Assembly: GCA_020860805.1 (NCBI GenBank)
Contig: JAJBTP010000544.1
Coordinates: 1-8,493 of the forward strand
Length of the DNA: 8,493 bases
Direction: 5' to 3'
From: Tannerellaceae bacterium
GTDB taxonomy: Bacteria > Bacteroidota > Bacteroidia > Bacteroidales > Tannerellaceae
The position numbers were made by a program, and so were the translations under genes. Shown here piece after piece: positions 1-6,062 of the stretch. The notes below the pieces were generated by a model that saw nothing but the letters and a program-made list of their open reading frames with translations, made no database searches and was not told the origin of the DNA. Every line of letters begins with the position of its first letter. Position 1 is the first letter of the stretch.

Positions 1-58
1 GGTTAAAGCAAATGAGCATTTTTTCTTATTTAGCATCCATCTTAAAAAACGCCTACTT

Positions 59-1041
59 ATGAAATATCCGGATATATTAAATAGTTTAAAGTCGTCGCTT
101 GCTGTAAGATTCCATGAGAAAATTATTTATCAGAGAAAAGTGGCTGATGTATTGGAGATGCGTGTTCCGATGGTTAGACGGAGGCTGTCAGGGGCGGTTC
201 CTTTTACGTTGGAGCAAATTTCGATAATTTGTGAAGAACTGGGGATTCCGGCGGATGAGATATTTTATAACTGTAAGAATGACCGGAAGCATTCGCTTGA
301 ATTTTATCAATATGATTTTACGGGTTATGAAGAGGAAAGCAATCTGGCATTCGACCAGTCGATAGATATGTTTATCCATGCTGCCCAATCCACCCATTCT
401 AAATTTTATGCTTCCTGCAATACGTTTCCGAATATATTAAACCCTACTTTTGGGTGGCTTGCACGGTTTGCAGCACTTCAATGGATTTATTTTACGAAAG
501 GTTCCGGAGGTATGCTACCACTTTCGGATATTCCTCTTTCCCCGCAATTACAGGAAAGACTCGATAAGTATCTGTTGGCTGTGCGTGCTCTTAAAAAGTC
601 GGTTTGTTTGGTACATACTAAAATAGTAGAGAACTATCTGACTGATATCCGGCGGTTCTATATGCTTAAATATTTAACGAAGGAGGAGGTGAACTGTTTA
701 ACGCTGGATATTGAGGGAGCCTTAGAACTATTTGAGAAAGTTTGTACGGAGGCTCGTTTGGAAAATGGGAAAGAGATGGAAATTTATTGTTCCGAATCGT
801 TTTTTTCAACGATATGTATATTGTAGAGAGCGATAATATCCATTTTGCTGTGTTTCAGCCGAACCCGGTCAATCCGATTATTAGCAGAAGTCCTGATATA
901 TGCCGGGCAATGACGCAGTGGTTTAATTTCTGGCGTCATTCTTCTATGCTTATCAGCCAGACCGGTACCCATATCCGGCGGCAGTTTATGCAAAAACAAT
1001 ACGAAGCACTGGAGGATTTTAAAACGTATATTGACCTATGA
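59..1041 (+). pseudogene. XRE-like HTH regulator, copy 1, frameshifted at a T7 run
   Basis: Probable DNA-binding regulator. The first frame runs from ATG 59 to a TAG at 824-826 (255 aa). Residues about 24-69 look like an XRE-type helix-turn-helix (QRKVADVLEM, RRRLSGAVPFTLEQIS, ending LGIPADEIF). They align without gaps to the same region of the next gene. The homology then continues in another frame (NDMYIVESDN through MQKQYEALEDF) to a TGA at 1039-1041. Adding one T to the T7 run at 800-806 joins both parts into a 327-aa protein. It then matches the paralog with no gap across the junction (EMEIYCSES-FFF-NDMY against EIEIFYTDI-PLD-NDLY). The restored stop overlaps the ATG of the next gene as ATGA, which implies translational coupling. 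The domain after the HTH is not one I recognise. The break may be a sequencing error, a slippage or phase-variable tract, or a real mutation. Only 58 bases lie upstream, and no convincing promoter is seen in them. Confidence 0.8.
800..806 (+). other. T7 homopolymer at the frameshift in HTH copy 1
   Basis: Seven Ts lie where the first frame (ending in SFFSTICIL and a stop) and the second frame (FFNDMYIVES) meet. Eight Ts would keep one continuous frame whose length equals the paralog's at this point. The tract is therefore one base short relative to the expected gene. Confidence 0.75.
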
Positions 1042-2042
1042 ATTATCCGTTGTTAGTAAATACGATTAAACAAATACTGCAGGAAAAGTTTCCCCATGAG
1101 TCGAATAAAGCCCGGTTGTTGTCCGAACTATTAGGCATTACGGAAACTTCAGTGTACCAGAAATTCAGTGGTGACCGGCAGTTTTCGCTGGAGGAGTTAC
1201 TGAAAATCGCGCGTCTTTTTTCTGTTTCTATTGACACCTTGCTGGGTGAACCTCCTTCGGTGTTTAGTCACCGGATGGAACTTATCTCTACGAAACACAT
1301 GACCGAAGAGCAACGGATTATTTATATGGAGGAGGCTACCCGTTCCCTGATAGAGCAGGTTGTAAAAACAGGCCCTGCTTCTTACATGGCAGTTTGTAAA
1401 AATTTTCCTTTGGTTAGTTATTGTTATTATAGTTGGCTTATGAACTGCGGGCACCTGAAATGGCTTTATTTTAATAACTGCCTGCAGGAGATAGTGCCTC
1501 TTACACAAATGGATTTCCGGGATGCGTATAAACGGATTTCAGAAATTTATAAACAATCTTTTCCTTCTTTCCATAAATTGGTTTTCATTATAGATGGAAA
1601 CATGATATCTAACTGTTTACAGAGCATTCAATTTTTCCAAAAAACCGGCTATCTGACGCCGGAAGAAGTTCATTATTTATTAAATGATTTAGAGAATCTG
1701 CTACAAACGTTAGAAAATATCTGCCATGAAGGGCATACTCAACATCCGGGACAGGAGATAGAAATTTTTTACACGGATATTCCTCTTGACAACGATTTAT
1801 ACCTCGTAGAAAGTCCTACTATAAACCAGGGCCTCTTCTTTATACAGGGTTTCCTGCCCCTTATCCACAAAGAGCCTCACACTTTCCGGCTTTTCCGTGA
1901 ATGTGTAGACTCCTGTATCCGTTCCTCCACTTCCATCTGCGGCACTTCCATCTGCGACCGTAATACTTTTTTTGAAAAACAGTACCGGCTTGTAGATGAG
2001 TTCCGGTTAAAGGGGAATTTAAACCTACAAACTGAACCTTAA
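1038..2042 (+). CDS. XRE-like HTH regulator, copy 2 (intact paralog)
   Basis: A 334-aa soluble protein and probable transcriptional regulator. Residues about 22-70 form an XRE-like helix-turn-helix: ARLLSELLGI as the first helices, TSVYQKFSGDRQFSLEE around the recognition helix, then LFSVSIDTLLG. The remaining 260 or so residues match copy 1 throughout. Examples are the C-KNFP / C-NTFP segment near 127, the LKWLYF / LQWIYF segment, GYLTPEEVHYLL against KYLTKEEVNCLT, and NDLYLVES against NDMYIVES. No transmembrane segment or known catalytic motif is visible, so this part may be a ligand or partner domain. The ATG is embedded in the stop of copy 1 (ATGA), so the two are probably one transcript and possibly a partner pair. 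A local 15-bp duplication encodes TSICG-TSICD near the C-terminus. The gene ends in TAA just before a hairpin. DNA-binding role: likely. Target: unknown. Confidence 0.85.
   Translation: MNYPLLVNTIKQILQEKFPHESNKARLLSELLGITETSVYQKFSGDRQFSLEELLKIARLFSVSIDTLLGEPPSVFSHRMELISTKHMTEEQRIIYMEEATRSLIEQVVKTGPASYMAVCKNFPLVSYCYYSWLMNCGHLKWLYFNNCLQEIVPLTQMDFRDAYKRISEIYKQSFPSFHKLVFIIDGNMISNCLQSIQFFQKTGYLTPEEVHYLLNDLENLLQTLENICHEGHTQHPGQEIEIFYTDIPLDNDLYLVESPTINQGLFFIQGFLPLIHKEPHTFRLFRECVDSCIRSSTSICGTSICDRNTFFEKQYRLVDEFRLKGNLNLQTEP
1928..1956 (+). repeat. 15-bp in-frame tandem duplication inside HTH copy 2
   Basis: The 14-mer cacttccatctgcg occurs at 1928-1941 and again at 1943-1956, a period of 15 bases. 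It adds the repeated pentapeptide TSICG/TSICD without changing frame. Copy 1 has a same-length segment with no such repeat, so the event is specific to copy 2 or has been erased in copy 1. Confidence 0.8.
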
Positions 2043-2046
2043 AAAA

Positions 2047-2068
2047 GCGTAGACTTTGAGGTCTACGC
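2047..2068 (-). terminator. Rho-independent terminator of gpmA, between convergent genes
   Basis: A perfect 8-bp stem (gcgtagac / gtctacgc) closes a 6-base loop. Read on the minus strand, it is followed directly by six Ts and lies 29 bases after the gpmA stop, the classic intrinsic terminator form. On the + strand it lies right after the TAA of HTH copy 2. There only a short T5 follows, about 10 bases later, so termination in that direction is probably weaker. Confidence 0.8.
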
Positions 2069-2097
2069 CGGTGTGAGTTTTTACATGTATCGGATCC

Positions 2098-2844
2098 TTA
2101 TTTTTTCTTACCCTGGCTGGCGACGGCATCCATTAGTTTTTGGATTTCGTCGGGGTCGCCGAGGAAATAATCGTTTTCCAATTCCATATTGTCATTGAAT
2201 TCAAAGACATAGGGGACGGCTGTAGGAAGGTTCAGGTGAACGATATCCTCGTTGGAGATGTTTTTCAAATATTTTATAATACCCCGCAAACTGTTCCCAT
2301 GCGCTGCTACCAGAAGCTGGTTATTCTCTTTCAGTGAGGGAAATATCGTTTCTTTCCAATAGGGGAGTATATGTTCTACGGCATCTTTTAAGGATTCGGT
2401 TAAGGGCAACTCAGCATCAGCTACTTTTTTATAACGTATATCCATGCGGGGATTACGGGGGTCGTTGACATCTAAAGGCAACGGTGCAATATCATAGCTA
2501 CGACGCCAGATTAGGACCTGTTCATCACCATATTTTTCAGCCGTTTCGGCTTTATTTAATCCCTGCAGATTACCATAATGTTTTTCATTCAGGCGCCAGC
2601 ATTTTTCTACCGGAATCCAGTCCTGGTCCATCCGGTCGAGTACGCAGTTTAATGTTTTAATAGCACGTTTCAGATAGGAGGTATACGCCATATCAAAAAC
2701 AAATCCTTTTTCTTTCAATAGGTCGCCGGCTTTGATAGCTTCCTGTACTCCTTTCTCTGTCAGATCGACATCTGTCCATCCGGTAAAACGATTTTCCTGA
2801 TTCCATGTGCTCTCTCCGTGGCGAAGTAAAACAATACTTTTCAT
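2098..2844 (-). CDS. gpmA: 2,3-bisphosphoglycerate-dependent phosphoglycerate mutase
   Basis: Cytoplasmic glycolytic and gluconeogenic enzyme that interconverts 3-phosphoglycerate and 2-phosphoglycerate through a phosphohistidine, with 2,3-bisphosphoglycerate as primer. At 248 aa it has the usual length of bacterial dPGM. The family motifs are all present: LLRHGES with catalytic His9, NRFTGW near 18-23, SYLKRA with Arg60, LNEKHYGNLQG with acid-base Glu87, WRRSYD near 113-118, and VAAHGNSLRG with His182. It ends in the lysine-rich tail SQGKKK. The whole reads like the Bacteroidales form. It lies 83 bases after the MORN gene on the same strand, with a 10-bp inverted repeat just before the ATG, and a strong terminator follows it. 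I see no clear TAnnTTTG promoter directly upstream, so it may be partly read from the upstream operon. It has no frame lesion, unlike most of its neighbours. Confidence 0.98.
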   Translation of the reverse strand: MKSIVLLRHGESTWNQENRFTGWTDVDLTEKGVQEAIKAGDLLKEKGFVFDMAYTSYLKRAIKTLNCVLDRMDQDWIPVEKCWRLNEKHYGNLQGLNKAETAEKYGDEQVLIWRRSYDIAPLPLDVNDPRNPRMDIRYKKVADAELPLTESLKDAVEHILPYWKETIFPSLKENNQLLVAAHGNSLRGIIKYLKNISNEDIVHLNLPTAVPYVFEFNDNMELENDYFLGDPDEIQKLMDAVASQGKKK

Positions 2845-2851
2845 AGTTACT

Positions 2852-2888
2852 GGTATTTATTCATTTTACATGATAACAAATAAATACC
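2852..2888. repeat. 10-bp perfect inverted repeat just upstream of gpmA
   Basis: ggtatttatt (2852-2861) pairs with aataaatacc (2879-2888) across a 17-base spacer. The arm nearer the gene ends 7 bases before the gpmA ATG at 2844. It is AT-rich and not followed by a T run, so it does not look like a terminator. It could be an operator or a leader hairpin near the start codon. No regulator is identified. Confidence 0.5.
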
Positions 2889-3212
2889 GGTAAAAGATTA
2901 TGTATAACTGAAATTTAAGGAGTTACTTTACCATTCTCCACTTGTGGATAAAGGAAGGCCCTGCCTGCTGTACTCTATTTGATATACTTCATCATCATAT
3001 TTAAAAGAGCCTTCTTTCCAAACAGTTCCATCTTCATAATAAGCACGGTATTCGCCGTGTTTTCTTCCTTCTTCATAATTCACGGTTTCTGATAAAATTC
3101 CTCGTGAATTATACCGGCGGAGCAGCCCATGTTTTACACCGGTTTTATAATTTACTTCTTCCGACAGGGTTCCGTCCGGACGAAAATAAATCCATTCTCC
3201 CTCTAATTGTCC

Positions 3213-3217
3213 TTTTT
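3213..3217 (-). other. Frameshift at an A5 run in the MORN gene
   Basis: In coding sense the frame reads GHYKKDN and stops at 3203-3205. With six As in place of five it reads GHYKKGQLEGEW and continues through three more MORN repeats. The repeat consensus makes the longer reading clearly the ancestral one. Confidence 0.8.
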
Positions 3218-3746
3218 ATAGTGTCCTTTTTTACGTACATATCCGGTCCACCAGATTTCCAGCGATTCACCTTCCAGGACTCCGTCTCTATATGTATTTT
3301 CCTGTATAAAATTTCCGACATTACTATAAATATATTGCCATTGTTTACCTTCTTTCTTTCCATTGTGGTAATTCAGCCGGGCCCGTACTTCACGGGTATG
3401 GAAATCATATTTTACTTCTTCGCCTTCCTGCCTGCCTTCTTTATAGATTCTTTCCCGTTCTATCTGCCCGTCTGTAAAATACCTAATGCATACACCATCC
3501 AGCAGTCCGTCTTTATATTCTTTTGATTCTTTTACGGTGTGGCTCCCACGAAAATATTCCAGGAAAGTACCCTGTTTATATCCTTTCTGATAAGTACCTT
3601 TTTCTATCAACAGTTTATCTACATACCGCTTATATGCACCATGATACAGGCCTTCTTCAAATTCAGCTAAGATGTATTCTGTTTTAACCCTATCCATTAT
3701 GCGGTGTAATCCGTTCAGAGGAGTATTCGTTTCTCTGATTGTAAAC

Positions 3747-3754
3747 AAAAAAAA
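3747..3754 (-). other. Frameshift at a T8 run in the MORN gene
   Basis: In coding sense, eight Ts separate the secreted N-terminal part (TTNLGDGRFF) from the repeat part (LFTIRETNTP). Nine Ts would join them. Confidence 0.65.
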
Positions 3755-3814
3755 CGCCCGTCTCCCAGGTTAGTCGTATGGATAGTACCGATTTGATCTT
3801 CCTGAGCCTGCAGT

Positions 3815-3821
3815 AAAAAAA
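3815..3821 (-). other. Frameshift at a T7 run inside the signal peptide of the MORN gene
   Basis: From ATG 3866 the frame reads MISKRFICTLFTLFYFF and then drifts into CRLRK. With eight Ts it becomes FFLLQAQEDQ, a normal Bacteroidota signal-peptide end. A start at 3846 would avoid this shift, but it gives a poor signal peptide and loses the ATGA coupling. Confidence 0.6.
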
Positions 3822-3862
3822 GTAAAAGAGAGTAAATAGAGTGCATATAAATCTTTTCGAAA

Positions 3863-4177
3863 TCATTCAGGATGCCGGGAGTAATTATATTTGATACCAG
3901 GAGAATATTCCCATTTAATCAACAGGTTGTTCTGGATATGGAATTTATACATGCCATTGGTATAGTCATAATATCCCAGGGTTTCCACAGGACCATCACA
4001 GGAGGCTTCCTGTCCTACTATCTGATAGTAGGTTCCCATAATACTAATCACTTTTTCTTTTGTCATCCCTAACTTTACAGCATGGACTTTATCTTCGGCC
4101 GGAGTAATATTGGTCATAGTCGTTTTACAGGATATCAATAGCCCGGCCAGCAAACAAATAGTTATATACTTTTTCAT
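3863..4177 (-). CDS. Small BamE/SmpA-like outer-membrane lipoprotein
   Basis: A 104-aa protein beginning MKKYITICLLAGLLISCKTT. This is a lipoprotein signal peptide with lipobox LISC, so Cys17 is the likely lipid-modified residue. The mature part has the pattern of BamE/SmpA-fold proteins. VKLGMTKEKVISIMG resembles the 'xxGMTxxeVxxxxG' helix, and YTNGMYKFHIQNNLLIKWEY resembles the following strands, where BamE proteins have a y-F-xnx-L-x-xw segment. BamE itself belongs to the outer-membrane protein assembly machine. This gene is not next to any bam component, so I call only the fold. It is the first gene after the 4211-4240 promoter. Its TGA overlaps the ATG of the MORN gene, so the two are probably co-translated envelope proteins. 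The gene is intact. Confidence 0.75.
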   Translation of the reverse strand: MKKYITICLLAGLLISCKTTMTNITPAEDKVHAVKLGMTKEKVISIMGTYYQIVGQEASCDGPVETLGYYDYTNGMYKFHIQNNLLIKWEYSPGIKYNYSRHPE

Positions 4178-4185
4178 AATCGTAC

Positions 4186-4281
4186 TATTTTAGAGCGTTT
4201 GACTTTGCTATAAATGTAGCATTAAATGGACAATTAACAATAGAGAACTGCCAGTTTTTTCTATAAACGAACTCTAAAATA
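4186..4281. repeat. 10-bp inverted repeat flanking the lipoprotein promoter
   Basis: tattttagag (4186-4195) has its exact reverse complement at 4272-4281, with 76 bases between. A second shared word, agcgttt (4194-4200) and aaacgct (4284-4290), sits next to both arms with slightly different spacing. Both arms lie between the ABC operon end and the lipoprotein start and bracket the promoter. They could be regulator sites or the remnant ends of a small element. There are no target duplications I can confirm. Confidence 0.4.
4211..4240 (-). promoter_or_regulatory. Bacteroidota-type promoter for the lipoprotein-MORN operon
   Basis: On the minus strand, TTG (4240-4238) is followed after exactly 19 bases by TACATTTA (4218-4211). 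This matches the -33/-7 layout TTTG-N19-TAnnTTTG with one mismatch in the -7 box. The -7 box lies 33 bases before the ATG at 4177, giving a 5' leader of roughly 25-30 bases. Confidence 0.55.
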
Positions 4282-5027
4282 CGAAACGCTTTATCCGAAT
4301 TGCTCTTTGTATAATGAATAATATTTCCCTTTTTTATCGAGTAGTTCCTGGTGGGTACCCTGTTCGATAACCTGTCCGTATTCCAGAACGACAATCTGGT
4401 CTGCATTCTGTATCGTGGAAAGACGGTGGGCAATCACGAAACTGGTACGGTCCTGCATCAGGCGGTCCAGCCCTTTCTGAATACGGATTTCACTACGGGT
4501 ATCAATATTGCTGGTTGCTTCATCGAGCAAAAGAATAGCCGGATTAGCAATAGCAGCACGGGCAATATTAAGTAACTGCCGTTGTCCCTGACTCAGATTT
4601 TCACCGTCATTTTCCAACAGGGTATCATATCCATGCGGTAACCGTTTAATAAACGAATGGGCAGACGTAAGCCGGGCAGCTTCTTCTACTTCCTCGTCGG
4701 TTGCCTCCAAACGTCCCAAACGGATATTTTCACGTACGGTATCTGTAAAGAGGTGGGTTTCCTGTAATACGATAGCCATCATTTCGCGCAGGCTATCCCG
4801 TTTGATATCACAGATAGAATGCCCATCAATGGTAATATCCCCTGATTCTATATCATAAAAACGGGGTAACATATTGAGAATGGTGGTTTTGCCTGCTCCG
4901 GTAGTACCTACCAAAGCGATTTTCTTACCTGCCGGAATACACAGATTAATATCTTTCAGAATCGGTTTACCCGGTTCATAACTAAACCAGACTTTCTTCA
5001 GGGCTACTTCTCCCTGTATGTTTTCCA

Positions 5028-5071
5028 TATCTATGGCATCCGGGGCATCTGCCGGTTCCGGCTTGTTCATC
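5028..5071 (-). other. Interval holding the internal frameshift of ABC subunit 2
   Basis: The upstream frame reads AERIFQVIDE and then turns into cysteine-rich nonsense (GRCPGCHRYG). The downstream frame begins right after a TAG at 5073-5071 and reads PEPADAPDAIDMENIQGEV, a normal linker into the nucleotide-binding domain. Skipping one base here joins them, for example one G in the ccgg steps (DEQAEPADAPDAIDM). There is no long homopolymer; the longest run is C4. Confidence 0.75.
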
Positions 5072-6023
5072 TATCACCTGGAAAATCCGCTCCGCACCGG
5101 CCAATGCAGCCTGAATGGTATTATAAAGACTGGCCAATTCATTAATGGGGCGACCGAACTGCCGGGAATATTGCAGGAAGGTGGCCAATCCACCAATATC
5201 AAATCCCCGGTAGATAGCCAGTAAAGCTCCTACAATGGTAATAAATACATACGTCAGCGTATTCAGGTTTTGCATAACCGGCATCATCATACCGGAATAA
5301 AACTGAGCTTTGAGTGACTTATCCCGCAAATCCTGATTTCTTTGTTCAAAAGCTTCTTTGACCTGTGGTTCATGACCAAATACTTTTACTACTTTCTGTC
5401 CGCTAATCATCTCCTCTATATAGCCGTTCAAATCTCCCAGAGAGGCTTGTTGAGCTTTGAAATAAAAGCTACTCTTTAATACAATCCGGCGGGCCGTAAG
5501 TATCATCAGGGGTACTGTGATTAAAGCTACCAGGGTAAGCAACGGATTGATATAAAGCATCAGTACAAATATACCCGTCAGCGTCAACACACTGGTCAGC
5601 AAATCCGATAAAGAGTCGGTCAACGCATCACTAATCCGGTCGATATCATTTGTAAAACGACTCATTAAATCGCCGTGTTGGTTCTGGTCAAAATATTTTA
5701 CTGGCAGATATTCCATCTTTTCGAATAATTCCGTACGCATCCGGTGAACCGTACGTTGTGCAATGCGATTCAACAGATAGGAACGTATCCAGACAGCTGT
5801 AACACCTATCAGGTAGACAACTGCCAGAAACAATAACATGCGGATTAATCCCTGCACATCACCCGGTATAATATAGTCGTTTATAATAGGACGTAATAAA
5901 TAAGAACCGGTCAGGTCGGACGCAATCCCCACTACAATGAGGGAAAATATGACTAACAATAGCGTTCTGTCACAGGCCAGATAGGATACTAACCGGCGCA
6001 ACGTTTTCATTCCCTCCCGGGGC

Positions 6024-6038
6024 TTTTTTATCTTTTTT
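6024..6038 (-). other. Two A6 runs at the N-terminal frameshift of ABC subunit 2
   Basis: In coding sense the two A6 tracts (6033-6038 and 6024-6029) lie between MALRL and PREGMKTLRRL. Removing one A from either run joins the ATG at 6053 to the main frame. An authentic start at 6010 with no lesion is the alternative; the 9-base spacing from subunit 1 favours 6053. Confidence 0.5.
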
Positions 6039-6062
6039 CAACCGTAAAGCCATATCAAACCG

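Larger units (their letters stand above)
2928..3866 (-). pseudogene. Secreted MORN-repeat (YwqK-like) protein with three frameshifts
   Basis: Nine or ten MORN-type repeats of about 22-25 residues are visible, with cores such as YHGAYKRY, YKDGLLDG, YKEGRQEG, YHNGKKEG, YRDGVLEG, KKGQLEGEW, YKTGVKHG and YEEGRKHGEY. The longest open stretch covers 3748-3203. The repeats continue in another frame to a TAA at 2928-2930. The start is taken at ATG 3866 because it overlaps the stop of the upstream lipoprotein gene as ATGA. It opens a signal peptide (MISKR, a hydrophobic run, then LLQAQ). One added base in each of three homopolymers restores one 313-aa frame: T7 at 3815-3821 and T8 at 3747-3754 (both coding sense), and A5 at 3213-3217. 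MORN repeats are common in peripheral envelope or scaffold proteins. Automated labels often say 'YwqK family antitoxin', but no toxin is present. The role is unknown; export is inferred from the signal peptide. Confidence 0.8.
4291..6053 (-). pseudogene. ABC exporter subunit 2 (catalytic half), two frameshifts
   Basis: Inner-membrane half-transporter with a six-helix exporter domain and a nucleotide-binding domain. The membrane part (ATG at 6010, MKTLRRLVSYLA onward) shows hydrophobic helices and the coupling segments YFDQNQHGDLMSRFTNDI and GQKVVKVFGHE. It runs to AERIFQVIDE and then loses frame. The nucleotide-binding part continues from about 5070 to a TAA at 4291. Its motifs are Walker A GTTGAGKTT, Q-loop VLQETHLF, signature LSQGQ, Walker B ILLLDEATSN with the catalytic Glu, and switch IAHRLST. 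These match the TM288-type catalytic half. The likely start is ATG 6053, nine bases after the stop of subunit 1 (MALRLKKDKK). It is out of frame with MKTLRRL unless one A is removed from an A6 run (6024-6029 or 6033-6038), which gives KKPREGMKTLRRL. The second shift lies between 5071 and about 5028 and also needs one base less. The restored length is about 586 aa, normal for the family. The substrate is unknown. Confidence 0.88.

Noticed and set aside
1..58. Possible promoter or end of an upstream gene before HTH copy 1
   Set aside because: The stretch is too short. No TAnnTTTG match or recognisable coding end is present.
742..1041. A separate 99-aa gene starting at 742
   Set aside because: Its first 20 or so codons overlap HTH copy 1 in the wrong frame. 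The rest is the C-terminal homologous part of that gene after the T7 frameshift.
3104..3526. A + strand open frame of 140 codons opposite the MORN gene
   Set aside because: It is antisense to clear MORN repeats, and its hydrophobic composition simply mirrors the Lys/Glu/Tyr-rich repeats on the other strand.
2928..3866. Toxin-antitoxin module suggested by the MORN/YwqK similarity
   Set aside because: The coupled partner is a lipoprotein with a BamE-like pattern, and the MORN protein carries a signal peptide. Nothing resembles a toxin.
4185..4433. An 82-codon minus-strand frame across the ABC gene end
   Set aside because: It overlaps the conserved end of the ABC nucleotide-binding domain in another frame and shows no family features.
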